Source of the DNA: Magnolia sinica
Lineage: Eukaryota > Streptophyta > Magnoliopsida > Magnoliales > Magnoliaceae
Direction: 5' to 3'
Assembly (NCBI RefSeq): GCF_029962835.1
Contig: NC_080590.1
Span: 66,060,501-66,124,500 of the forward strand
DNA: 64,000 bases
Position numbers and translations under genes: made by a program. The number at the start of each line of letters is the position of its first letter. The first letter of the stretch is position 1. Shown here piece after piece: positions 35,151 through 47,985 of the stretch. The notes below the pieces were generated by a model. The model worked only from the letters and a program-made list of their open reading frames with translations. It searched no databases and had not been told where the DNA came from.

Positions 35151-38100
35151 TTTACTTCACTGCAGAGGATCAGCCGTCCGATGCCTCAGGTTATATCACC
35201 TCCACCTCTTCGTTCAACGCCAGCTCAGACCTTCTGTACCTAGCTTCAGGCCACCTCAGCGGCCCATGGTTCCTCTACCGAATCGTCAGCAGCAGGCTCG
35301 AGTTCACGCGCTCTCAGCTGAAGCGCTTATGTCTGACTTGGTGCCGAGATCCTTCGAGGTTACAGCTCACATTGAAGGTATTCCTGTTTCTATGTTAGTG
35401 GATACAGGGTCCACTACCTCTCTTATATCGTATCCGGCAGTTAGGCGTCTGAGTTTGAGCACTATTTTTATAAAGGGAGTGACGCTTACTACTGCTACAG
35501 GGATCTCCTCTACTATGAACAAGCGTTGTTTGGATTGTTTGATTGATCTAGGGAGTGGATCGATTCTTGTTGACCTTTTTGTCGCACCTCTTTTCCATTA
35601 CGATGTAATTATGGGTATGGATTGGCTCACGAGGATGCGAGCAGAGATTGATTGTGAAGCAAGGTCGGTGATAATCTATGGACCTAAGGGCAAGACAGTT
35701 ACTTTCCTAGCTCAGGTCAGTTACCCTTTTCATCTCGATTATTATACTTCTCTGTTGGAGAGTATGGCTGGATCGGCGTTTGAAAGCACGCCTGTAGTTC
35801 GGGAGTTTGAAGATGTGTTCGAGTCGATTCCTGGATTTACTCCTCAGCGCGAGATTGATTTTACTATCGATCTCATGCCTGGTGCGGCGCCCATCTCTTT
35901 GCCCACCTATTGTATGCCTCCGAGTGAAATGGAGGAATTGAGGAAGCAGATAGATGGCTTGTTGAAGTTGGGTTTTATTCGACCTAGTGTGTCCCCTTGG
36001 GGAGCACCTGTTCTGTTTGTCAAGAAGAAGGATGGTTCCTTGCGATTATGTATAGATTATCACAAGTTAAATCAGGTGACTGTGAAGAACAAGTATCCCT
36101 TGCCTAGGATTGATGATCTATTTGATCAGTTGAAGGGGGCACGGTGTTTTTCGAAGGTTGATCTGCAGTCAGGGTATTATTAGTTGCGCATCAAGAATAT
36201 GGACGTACAGAAGACTGCATTCAGACTAGTTTTGGCCATTATGAGTTCCTTGTGATGTCGTTCGGTCTTACGAACGCACCGGCCGTGTTCATGGATCTGA
36301 TGAACAGAGTGTTTCGGCCATTTTTGTTCCGATTCGTCATTGTCTTTATCGATGACATTTTGATATACTCTGCGAGTCGGGAAGAGCACGAGGAGCACTT
36401 AAGAGCAGTCTTGGATACTCTCAAGAAGAATCAGTTGTTTGTGCAGTTCAAGAAATGTGATTTCTGGAAAGAGGAAGTCAAGTTCCTAGGACATGTGGTG
36501 TCCAAGGAAGGGATAGCTGTCGATCTTGCTAAGGTAGCTGCAGTTTAGGACTGGAAGCAGCCTGGTTCAGTTACTGAGGTGAGGAGCTTTCTGGGTCTAG
36601 CAGGCTATTATCGACGCTTCATACGAGACTTCTCGAAGATAGCCAGACCGTTGTCTCAGTTGACACGGAAAGATTTGAAGTTTGCTTGGAATGAGAGGGC
36701 GGAGATAGCTTTTCAAGAGCTGAAGGACAAGTTGACGTCCGCCCCTGTGCTAGTATTGCCAGAGCAAGGGGTTAAGTATACGATATATACTGACGCCTCT
36801 CGCATTGGTCTGGGTTGTGTCCTTATGCAGAAGGACAGGGTGATTGCTTATGCTTCGAGACAGTTGAGGAAACACGAAGAAAATTACCCTACACACGACC
36901 TGGAGTTGGCAGCTGTCATTTTCGCATTAAAGCTCTGGAGACATTACCTCTATGGAGAGGAGTTCGAGCTCTTTTGCGACCACAAGAGCCTTAAGTATAT
37001 TTTCACGCAGCGTGATTTGAATATGAGGCAACGCCGATGGATGGAAACATTGAAAGACTTTAAGTTCGATGTTTCTTACCATCCGGGCAAGGCGAACCTT
37101 GTGGCAGACGCGTTGAGTCGCAAGAAGACTATAGAGTTTGCGGCTCCGCTAATGATAGCAGAATGGGACATGTTGGAGTTTGTGCGAGACTTTGAGCAGA
37201 AACTTACGGTGGAAGAGCCGTATGAGGTTATCGCACACATTCGTGTACAACCCCTCATTGACGAGAGGATCGTTGCAGCTCAGGCAGATGATGAGCTTTT
37301 GGCGAAGATGAGAAAGCGGGTTGGTACAGATGAGAACTCCGAGTGGAGTGTTGGTTCAGATGGGGGCCTATGATTTCGTGGCCGGTTATGTGTCCCAGAC
37401 ATTCCTGACTTAAGACGGGAGGTTCTCGAGTTAGCCTATAGTTCTAAGCTTGCGATGCATCCAGGTAGCACGAAGATGTATCAGGATATGAGAAGATCTT
37501 ATTGGTGGGACAACATGAAGGTTTACATTGCTGAGTATGTATCTCGTTATCTCACGTGCCAACAGGTCAAGGCAGAGCATCGCCGACCTCTTAGGTTGCT
37601 TCAGCTCATGCCCATAACAGAATGGAAGTGGGACTTCATCTCTATGGATTTTATTTCTGGGTTGTCGAGAACAAGGAAGGGACATGACTCCATTTGGGTG
37701 ATCGTTGACCGATTGACGAAGTCGGCTCATTTCTTACCAATCAGAGTCACAAACTCTGCAGATAAGTTGGCTAGGCTGTACATCAAGGAGATTGTACGTC
37801 TGCATGGAGTTCCCTTGGAGATTGTGTCTGACAGAGACACGCATTTCACATCTATCTTCTGGACTCGTATCCAGGAAGCGATGGGTGTGAAATTGAAGTT
37901 CAGCACCCCGTTTCATCCGCAGACAGATGGGCAGACGGAACGTGTGAATCAGATTCTGGAAGACATGTTGCGAGCTTGTGTTTTGGATTTCAAGGACAGT
38001 TGGGATAATTGTCTCCCTTATGCAGAGTTCGTGTATAATAACAGTTTCCAGGCGAGTATCGGCATGGCTCCCTATGAGGCATTGTATGGTCGCCGTATAG

Positions 38101-38510
38101 AGCACATTTCTGGGCGGAAGTTGGCGAGCGTAGTTTGATTGGCTCGGAGTTGGTGCGCGACTTGAGAGAAAGTTGACATTATTCGACGTCGACTTCGACA
38201 GCCCAGAGCAGGCGATACGAGGGGCGACCGCTTGAGTTTGAGGTTGGAGACCATGTATTTCTTAAGGTTTCCCTATGAAGGGAGTTCTGCGGTTCAGTAA
38301 GAAGGGAAAGTTTACGCCGAGATTTATTGGTCCATTTCAAATTCCGGATCGAGTGGGAGCGGTAGCATACCGCCTTGCTTTGCCCACACCACTTGCGGGC
38401 GTGCATAACGTATTTCATGTTTCTATCTTTGAAGAAGTACGTTCTCGATCCTTCGCATATTATCGGTTGGGGCAGGTGCGGTTGAGCGAGGATGCCACAT
38501 ATGTTGAGCC
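35146..38510 (+). pseudogene. pol: pol of block F: PR-RT-RNase H-integrase, mostly preserved
   Basis: Long open frames joined by few lesions. Protease DTGS at 35401-35412 and MGMDWLTRM near 35615. RT from about 35850 ([21 protein letters not shown]) with FIDD intact at 36345-36356. RNase H with [18 protein letters not shown] near 36777-36830 and NLVADALSR near 37100. Integrase with the triad SMD (37647-37649), VSD (37830-37832) and TE (37938-37940), spaced D-35-E between the last two. C-terminal GKFTPRFIGPFQIPDRVG near 38310. Lesions: TAG at 36181, a frameshift at 36184-36250, TAG at 36546, TGA at about 37371 and a frameshift at 38139-38274. The chromodomain-type tail is lost at about 38508, where antisense Copia sequence starts. 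Confidence 0.85.
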
Positions 38511-38685
38511 AAGAGGGCCACTTCTTCATCTTCATTTTCCCTTTCACTTTCCTCCTCCTCATTTGTGGTGATGTGTTTTGAAATTTTGAGGGCATTATTT
38601 TTGGATTTGGGAGTAGGTTTAAAGTGTAGTTCAAATGTTTGTAGGGAACCTATGAGTTCTTCTACTTTCATTTCATCCACATTAT
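38508..38685 (-). pseudogene. gag: Antisense Copia gag fragment inside block F
   Basis: The minus strand reads MKVEELIGSLQTFEL (about 38668-38624), then a Lys-rich segment and an acidic run ending DEEVALLA at about 38508. This is the conserved end of the Copia gag capsid region before the zinc knuckle. It sits where the Gypsy chromodomain end, the PPT and the 3' untranslated region should be, and it ends exactly at the TG start of the right LTR (38686). A GAGCC overlap at the left junction hints at microhomology. Confidence 0.8.
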
Positions 38686-41600
38686 TGTAATGACCTGGAA
38701 AATTTCGTGCCAAGACCCGAGTACTACCTCTATTTTCCTTAGAAGCTATTTGTGGGGTAATTAGCGTTTAACTCAATTGCTTGTGAAATTAGCATCAATC
38801 ACTTTAAATTTGATCTGGATGACTCAAAACTTGTAGAATAGTTAGCGCTATGTTACTCTGAAATCTAGGATTCAACGTTAAATCCAATTGCTCATGGGAA
38901 TTTTTGAAAGCTTTGGATCGGACCTAGACTGCGCGTCGAAAGTTCGATAGCGATGATCTTAAACAATTATGGTCACCATGTTGGACTTGACCATCACCTC
39001 AAAAATCAAGTCCAGATGATGTTCTGGGTCGATTTGATTGAGTCCGGAGTGAAGAGTGTGAGAACAGTGAGAAATTAAATGTGATTTTATGAAATCTGAG
39101 TCGTGTCGCTTACGCGATGATTTTAAGCAATCTGACTATTGGATTCTGACCCAATCTCACCCTCAGATCAGGGAAGGTGGCCCAGGCAGGTCATAGTGCT
39201 TGTGGATCTGATCGAGTTTCGGTGACCGTTGAATTGAGTGTGGTCTGCCACGACCGATCTGTAAAGCCAATCGGTACGAAAACTCAACCTGACCTAGATC
39301 CATGGTCAGTGAGTTTAAGTCCGACCGTACGTGGAAAAAGGACCACCGAAAGTGTTCCGTTGGATCGAGAGAGGCCTGATTTGGTTATAACCTAAGTATA
39401 CCTTGGCCCTAGGGCTATTTTCATCAATGTTAAGCCTATATAAAGACCTTAAAACCCTAACTCTCTTTTCCATACGAATTTCCTAACCCTAGCTAAGAAA
39501 GAGAGAGGAAAAGAGAGAGAAAGTGAGAGAAGTTGGTGAATCATCTTCAGATTCTTTCTTATTACTCTACATCCTTAAATCATCACTTTTGAATCGTTAT
39601 TCCGGCGATTCTAAGTTCATTCTTGGGTAAGTTCATCTAACCCTAATCTATTTTAGATCTTAGAATAGTCTATGTGTTGTTGTAGCTCATTTCTATTCTT
39701 GCCTTAGGTTGTCTAGTCGCCGTTGACGAAGACATACCGTCTGAATCAGTTCGGTGCGCTATTTCTGGTTTAAGGTGTGGACTATATTCGTATAGGTTAT
39801 GGTTTTCAAGGCTTTCAATGTCAGATAATGGTTTATTCTTATGGATGCAATTTCACATGCCAAATGCTATGTTTATTTTGCGTTCCTGATATTTATGTGA
39901 TATATTGAGATTTGTGTATTCTATGTATATGTAGAAAGTACCGTATACGTATAAAATATGAACATGTGTTTGCCATGATTATTTGTCGTGTATTTGTGGT
40001 AGATGTATGTGTGTCAACTCCTTGGCAAAAGGAATTGTCCAAATGCGTGTATTCCAGCATACGTCATGTATGTCGATCTATGTAGTCTAAGTGTTTGTAG
40101 AAATGTTTGAATGGCTTAAAGTGTAACATATTATCCTATTTGCAGGCGTTGAGAAGTGATTCTCAACTCTCTTATTAGTGTATATGATTTCCTACATGTA
40201 AGTTACATTCTTTGTTGTTTAACTTCCAGTATTACTTAGGTGAAAATCCATTTTAAGTTGATATTCTTCAAATGCTCACATACTGTATGATGTGAATTGT
40301 TGTTCCATTACTATTCTAAATTGTTGATATGAATATCTGTTATAGTGGAATATGTTTGGGACTATGAAATAGTCCAAAAAATCGGTAATCGGCTTTGAAT
40401 TCGTGGTTGAGGTTGCTTTCGCCACAAAGGACGTAATTTGACGAACCCGAGTCATATTAGAGTTGTCGGCAGTGGTTTGGCCACATGGAGTGTTTGCGCA
40501 CTCTATGTCATTCAACCCAACGTACGCTCGTGCTAGTCGAGTTCGTCAAGTAACCCGATTGTTCGATGTATGTTCACCATGTATGGACGCTATTGTTTGA
40601 TTCTAGGGTACCAAACTTACCGATGAAATCCCGTTAACCATTGTAACTTGATCCGCTAAGACTCATGAGCCGGACATGGTGGTATGGGACACCGTGGTCG
40701 AGCTGTTGGCCTACGCTGGGGTGACGAGCCTCCCCGTGTGACCAGTGAGCAACCAAACTTGTGAGCCGATTATGGTGGTATGGGACACTATATTCGTGCT
40801 GTTGGCCTACATTGATTGGTGACGAGCCCTTTGTAGTGACCTCGAGCATACCTAGATACTGCATTAAGGCGACGAGCCTTAGAGTAGAAACGAAGGTATG
40901 ATAGGCGTGCATTAATTGGTGACGAGCCCTTTGCAGCGAACTAAAAATATATGATCGTATGAGATTGCCTAGGACTGACGACCCTAGAATGGATCACCGT
41001 GTGGAAATTAATATGAGGAAGGTACCTTAGCTTCCCAATCTTGCTGTATGAAAAGGTCTAATAACAACTTGGTAATCATGTTCATGCACCGCATTTGCAT
41101 GTGCGTAGTAGTCGTTGGCACTGCGGGAGGATGTCATGCGTAACGTAAGATGAAGAAGCCGAGGGAGTAAGGCGAGGGCATGCATCATTCTCCATACATC
41201 CTTGCATTAACAAGAGTAATTAGGACATGTTTAATTGTTCTGCTTTATCATTACTGCTTGATTGAATTGATAACATGTTAACCTTTACTTTATTGTTCCA
41301 CTGAGTTGATCACTCACTCCCACGTTTTGGGATGGTATTTAAACACCAACCAGACTCTGTCTTAGATGCAGATATTGATGCGACCCCTGAGGCAGAGCAG
41401 GAGTTCGAGGATGATAAGGCCGCATTTTCTTTTATGCAGTTCTCAGGTCGATTCTTGTGAGCCATGCCCTGATGTGCGAGGATTCTGGATTTTCTTTTGG
41501 GAATAGATGAATGTCATTTAATGCTTGTACTTTGGATAGTAACACTTGTAAGTATGACCTGACATGTATACATATTTCAGGGACTTGCACATGTACACAT

Positions 41601-41763
41601 ATGTTTCTTTAAGTCTTCCGCTTGCGTCTATCACTTATCCATGAATTATGTTTGCAGTTTGGCTTAATCTATTCCATGTTTTATGTACTCTTACAAACAA
41701 CATACATCCATCATTAAATATGTTGCATAAGTGATGTTTTGAAACTCGGGAGCTGAGTTATGC
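38686..41763 (+). repeat. Right LTR of block F, 3' end truncated
   Basis: Starts TGTAATGACCTGGAAAATTT and runs parallel to the left LTR to GAGTTATGCTC, losing about the last 25 bp (GACCCCCGAATTTCAGGG and onward). It contains a 704-bp block (39712-40415) absent from the left LTR. No polypurine tract precedes it. Confidence 0.85.
39712..40415. other. 704-bp block present in only one LTR of F
   Basis: Flanked by AGGTTG on the left (39706-39711) and ending in AGGTTG (40410-40415). Removing it gives exactly the left-LTR sequence CTTAGGTTGCTTTCGCC. One of the equivalent cut positions gives GT at the start and AG at the end, like an intron, but neither side is a good splice site. No terminal inverted repeats and no gene are visible in it. 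Confidence 0.75.
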
Positions 41764-41814
41764 TCACCACATCTAATTTTTTCTTCTTTCCTAATCTTAG
41801 GAAGTCCTCTAACT
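41764..41814. repeat. 51-bp direct repeat, right copy
   Basis: Identical to 29293-29343 over all 51 bases. Copia sequence continues without a break to the right. Confidence 0.95.
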
Positions 41815-42381
41815 AGATTTTTTGAGCTTAGTTTGGCTAGGTTTCGATAGTGGATATGTCCCAGTCTGTGCCACACCTTGGACTCATTCTTCATACCTAT
41901 ATGACATTTCGTGGATAGCACACTTTCATTGCTACTTTCAATAATGTAGCAGTTGTCACTTGCATGTAAACCTTTCATGATAGATTTTCATGTATGATCT
42001 AAGATTCTTCACACATCTTTTGAGAAGGTAACCAAGTGTTCTTTGTTGCACATTTATGAGATACTAAGGAGATTATATTTTAGACCTTCCACACAAAGAA
42101 CATTTTTAATCTTGGGGAGTCCTGGTCCAACTATTGTTCCTTACCCAATTATTTCAGCAAAGCTCTCATCTCCAAACGTGACTGACCCACCATCAAAAAC
42201 AGAATACTCACAAAGTGGGTTTGGTCACCCGTCATGTGTCTGAAGCACCCACTGTCAAGGTACCATTTTGAACTATTACCAACCTTTAGAGCAGTATGGA
42301 TTACTAGGCAATTGTTCTGACCTTTCACACCCTCTGGTTCCACACTATTGGTCATGATTCCAACTTCAGTCAAGATCACTC
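41764..42381 (-). pseudogene. pol: Copia pol: protease and GAG-pre-integrase, truncated
   Basis: The minus strand reads the protease WYLDSGCFRHMTGD near 42283-42242 (active site D-S-G) and the GAG-pre-integrase domain VWHRLGHIHYRNLAKLS near 41880-41830. It joins in order with the integrase core left of block F. It stops at 42381, where the LTR of element B begins; gag should have continued beyond. Stops occur between the two domains. Confidence 0.85.
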
Positions 42382-44479
42382 TGTCACGCCCCAAACCTGG
42401 AAATCAGATTCACAGGAATCCCGATCGTCGAATTCGGTGCCGACAGCCTCTGTAGTACCTTATTCCCGGCTCCTAACATCCATATGCCAGATTCTGACCC
42501 TGGGATCCTACAAGGAGGATTTTGTTTTCAATATGCATTTAACTCGTAATAAGTATAACCACAAGATTACCTAATTCACGAAGGCAACATCATCATCACA
42601 TATCCACTAATATAATCATTTGAGTACAATGCTGAAAGGGAAATGCATAAATTGCAGATCAAGCTCCAAAAAACCACTGAATGCCTCCATGCTCAACACT
42701 GCTACAACCTAACATCACCTGCACGCATTTATCGTGCATAAGCTTATAGAAAGCTCAGAGGGTGGTGTAAGTGTGTGCACAAGGTAAGTGCCAAGTATTC
42801 AATGCAATGTCATAATCATACAATACCGGAAGTACTGGTAATCCATAAGTCGTACAATGTCGGAATAAGCAAAAATACTGATAAGATCATAAATTATCAG
42901 AGTAAATAGAAATATAAACAAAGTCATAAATCACATGATAACAGAGTAAGAGGAAATACTGACAAGTGCATAAGTCATACAATATTAGAATACACAATAC
43001 AAATCAGTTATGCAAATGAAGAGTCGTAGAGAGCCAAATATCATATGCAGAGGATGCAATGCAATATACATTCCTGATAAGTAAAATAAACAGTGTCAGC
43101 CGTACCATATACCGTGGATGTAATGCAACATGCAGTGCAAATGGAATGACCATGCTGGAGTGTGAAGTCGGGATGGTAGTACGTAGTATCGCAGGCTATA
43201 GGGTCCATCACAATGGACTTCTATCCAAACTAGTCCCATACCTAATTTGGATAGTCAGACTCAATGTGGTAAACTCATGATCTCAGGTTAGTCACGCGCC
43301 CCAACCGAAATCCTGGCCATTACGAAGGTACATGTAACAAATAGTTGTGCACAACCAGCCCGAGTGGATAGTGAATGAATGAATGAATGAGTATGCAATT
43401 CCTGCTCAATAAGTCAACATATCAGCACTGTTGATCCTTGGGATCATCACCGGGGTTTAGTACACTCCAAATGGCACTGCCGCTCTCCCAGCCGCATAGT
43501 CCAAGTGAGTGTAAGAAACCCACTATTTACCTAGCTAATAGTCTGTCAATACCTATTCGGCACGTCGATAACGGACCCATTCACGAGCTGGTCAAACTCA
43601 GCCTAGTAATGCCCCCTGCTCTCGGGCGGGTAAGGCCACACCCCCACCAAACCGACCACGACACAGTGGGAGACGCGGCCTCCTGGTATTCGGCACTCGG
43701 GCGCTCATATATCCATTCGATCTCGACGTTGGGGCATCCTTTGGTACCAAGAGGGTTTAGGAATTTTCACCCAGGGTCATCTATGGCAGCCCGATGCTAG
43801 AATAAATTTTTGGTGTCCCATCTGGCCATCCACGATATGCCTGTGGAGGCTACAGCCCTGATGTCGCTAGGGCATACAGTAATCATAATGCAAGATGCAT
43901 GAGTCATACAATCCAGTCATGCATCAATCCTGCGCATACTGTGCGCTCATGTGAGATAACCTCCGCCTATCAGGGAGTCTCAGAACAACATGATCAATGA
44001 CATATGCAATGATCAACCACATCTCATAACAAACATACAGATGATGTATATGACATGTATCATGATGCTATGCTGTCACATACTCATAATCAGTATCATC
44101 AATCGGCATCAACAAACGGCCTCGACAATGTGGACATTTAACCAATATCTCCTCTAAGGAATGACCCACATGGAGCCAAACATATAATGAGCCCATAGCG
44201 TCACACAAAGGTCTGATATACAACACAATGAGCATTACTTAAGGGCCACAAATACGCAATAGGTGGGCCCTGCTCATGGGCCTCAAATACATGACATGTG
44301 GGCCCTGCACATGAGTCTCGAATACATGAAATAGGCCATGCATCATGGGCTTAATACACATCACAATGGACCTTGCCCATGGGCCTTAAATACATCACAA
44401 TGAGCCTTATTACATAGACCTCCTATTCACATTAGGCCTTAAACATTGGCTGAATACACATCATAATAGGCCTCAACTA

Positions 44480-44790
44480 TGGGTCACGTATATATCATAC
44501 AGGTCTTGACAATCAACCTCAGCATTCGAAATCGGCCTTAACAATCAGAATCGATACTCAGAATTGGCCTCGATACTCAGCCTCATATACATCAAATGGG
44601 CCACGACAATTGGAAATCGGTAAGTCGGCCATGTCAATCAGAATCAGTAATCGGTTACGATAATCGGCCTCGATCGCTAATCGACAATCGGCCATGACAA
44701 TCGGAATCGATCGATAATCGACCTTGATCGATTATCGGCAATCGATAATCAAAAATCGGTAAATCGGCCATATCAATCGGAATCGGCCTC
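44480..44790. repeat. AATCGG-type short repeats
   Basis: A run of the words AATCGG, AATCGGCC, CGATAATCGG and GATCGATAATCG in both orientations, many of them partly palindromic. The same block is at 50940-51230 in the other LTR of B. Confidence 0.75.
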
Positions 44791-47700
44791 AAGACAGGGA
44801 TTCATAGATGGGTGGCCGATGATGGTCCAAGCAATATCAATGGGGCCCATTCGTTTGGGGTAATCCATGAAAATGAGCCTATCCAGGCCTAAAGGAAGGT
44901 CACAATATGGACATTTAACCATCACTGCCCATCAATGTGGACATTTAACCAACATTACTCCCATGCAGTGGCCCACATAGAGCCAAACGTACAGTGGGCC
45001 CACGGCCTCACACAAGGGCCTAATATACATCACATTGGATCTCGCCCATAGGCCTCGAATACATCATATGAGCCTCATCATACGGGCCTAATCATACATC
45101 AGCATGGGCCTTGAATACATCACATGGGCCTCAACCATGGACCGGGAATGTCTCAATAGGCCTTATCACATGGGCCGAAAACATATCACAGTAGGACGCA
45201 TTACATCAAGCAGGCCGCATGCATCCATGGCCGCACTAATGGGCCTCACCAAACGGGCCACAAATACATAACAATGGGCCTCGGCACATGGGCCATAAAT
45301 TCAACAAGTGGGCCGCATCAATAAAACACGTACATCATGGTAGGCCCACTGTCCCATGCTGGGCGGTGCGGCAGATACATCGCTAAGATGGGCCCCACGT
45401 CCAGGGATGGACGATGTGGATACAATAAATACATCAAGGCATGGCCCACGTCAAAATGGATGGACGGAGTAGATACACACGTACATTATGTGGGGGCCAC
45501 ATGAATGGACGGTGTGAATATACAACATGTATATCACGGTGGGTCCCACTATGATGTGGGTGAGAGCTTGGACTACATCTAAAATTATTTCAATAGTTGC
45601 ATGTGCAACACGCGTATCATTGTACATTATCATAGGGGTACATGGCTCACTGATGTGATCAGCACGGTCCAAACATTGCCCAAGTAAATTGGCATCATCC
45701 AAACATTATCCATGTAAACCAGCACCATCCAAACATTGCCTAGGTGCATAAGCACTATCCGAGCATTGTCCAGCACTGTCTAAACACTCTAAACAATGTG
45801 GATACGTAACATACATCGAGGTGGGGTCCGTAGCACCACCCAAACACTATCCGGCACCATCTAAGCATTTTGGACGGTAGGATTGAAACATATACATTAG
45901 GTGCATCCTATAGCACCAGCACCGTCCTATGCACGGACGGTGCAGATAAAATCTATATGCATCTAGGTGGGTCCCATCCTATCTAAATGAAAGACAGCTA
46001 GGATATACATCACATGCATCAATGGTGGGCTACAGAACTTGATGGCGTCAACTGCCGGGTAGGCGATTGGATAAACACATACTTCATGATCAGCCCGGAG
46101 GATTTGTTGATGTCCCAACGGATGGATGGTAGGGATATAATACATACCCATGATCAGACCCACATCTTACTGACGTCCATACAATGGACAGTTGGATATA
46201 GCACATACATTATGTGGGATCCACAGAACTTGCTGATGTCATTCTAGCAGCTATCTGCTACTGGATGGACAGTCTTGATAAAACACATATATCATGTGGG
46301 CCCTACACCACGTGTGAGACTGACGGGCTGGATCACCATCGTCCAGCCAATCCGCTCCACAACAGGTGGTTCCCACGTGGGCCACCATAATACCTGTTAG
46401 CCTTATATAATATAATATATTAAAATGCAACCTTATGTTAAAATAATATAATATATTATACTATAAATGTATATTATAATATGTTAAAATGCACTTGTGA
46501 GATTCTGGCGTCCAGTGTCCGGTCTGAACGGATGGTCTGGATATTGGAACGCATACATTGATGTGGGGCCCACCCCACACGTGCTGCCAAGTGTATGGAT
46601 GGCATGTATAAATCACGTACATCAAATGGGACCCACAAAACTTGCTGACGTCTTTCACAAAAGTCATATAGCTAGTGTATTCGTACACCAGCCAATCCTC
46701 ATGCAGGTGGGTCCCACGTGGGGCCCACCATAACGTTTATCTTTCATCCCATCCGTTGATAAGGTCACACAGACCTAAATAATGAGGAAAAACGAATTTC
46801 ATATTTATCCAAAACTTCTGGTACCCAGTAAGGGTTTCAATGGTAGAAGTTTAATCTCTGCTGTTTAGTGGTGTGGGCCACCTGAGTGCCGTGAGCGGCT
46901 GACTTTTTGGCCTGTCCAAATAATAAAAGGGGGCCATCACATGGGCGGTGTAGATGTTCAAAACGCATCATGGTGGGGCCCACAGCTGTCCCTGCCCGCC
47001 CAGCGTCCACGCAGACGCTGCTGCGACTCTGGTCAGCGGCACCTGCTGCTGCTGCCTCTTTTTTTTTAAAAATAACGAATTCTAGGGTTTTTCATACGTG
47101 GGGCTCACATCGGTCAGATCCACTCCAGCCATTGGATCCTACGGCTCATTACAGGCTAAATGAGCCCAATATTCGAGGTATTTTGGCGTATGGAAAACTT
47201 CAAAGTGCATTTTAATGGTAAGAACTCCTATTCTCTACACTATGGCCTGCCAGATAATCTGAATGGTTTCATTTTTTGGCTCAACATCTAAAATGTTCTG
47301 AGGAACTGGATCGACGATATGGATTGAATTCATACTTCAAGGTGGGGCTTGCATGAGCAGCCCATCCCAAACACCAATTATAAATAATATAATATAATTT
47401 TATTTTATTATTATTACTTTTTTTTGTTAGCTTGTTACTACACACCCCTGCCAGTACACGCAGTCCATGTTAGTTATGCCCTGCTTCACATCCAATGTCC
47501 AGGGACGCTGGAGGGCATGGATAAACACAGCATCATGATGGGTCCCACGTATGCGTGGCCCACGCTCAATCAAGGTGGGTCCCACATGAACATAGCTCAC
47601 CTAATGGGTCTGATTTTTGTGTTTTCTTATCATCCATAAGGTAGGGTCCACATGACTTGGACGGTTTGGATAAAACCTACATCAACTTAGGGTCCATCCA

Positions 47701-47944
47701 AGTGGGCCACACATCACACAAAAAAAGAAAAAGAGAGAGAGAGAGAGAGAGCGAAGCACCCACCTCTAAATCGACTCCTTCCTCAATTCCTCGGGTCCTC
47801 AAGCCTTTTAGGATCTTTTTCAACAGTGGAGATGAGCTTCTAATGGCAGGATTGAAGGGGATCTAAGATGAATGTGGCTAGAAATGGGAGGGCTGTCATG
47901 GACGTTTTCACCTTCTCTCTTGCTAGGAGAGAAAATGAAGAAGA

Positions 47945-47948
<4 letters not shown>

Positions 47949-47982
<34 letters not shown>
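47949..47982. repeat. (GA)n microsatellite
   Basis: Long GA run in the U3 side of the LTR of B, following GAA repeats. A second GA run is at 47732-47751. Confidence 0.9.

Positions 47983-47985
<3 letters not shown>

Larger units (their letters stand above)
29344..41763 (+). mobile_element. Gypsy block F (Tekay-like chromovirus with extra ORF)
   Basis: Plus strand: LTR (29344-31692), PBS, leader, an accessory ORF, gag, pol, then a short antisense Copia fragment and a second LTR (38686-41763). Both outer ends are cut: the first 41 bp of the left LTR and about 25 bp of the right LTR are missing, and no normal 5-bp target duplication exists. A 51-bp target repeat stands on both sides instead. 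The inner LTR edges, PBS and pol are well preserved compared with element A. The block may be one damaged element or two related insertions that were later fused. Confidence 0.85.
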
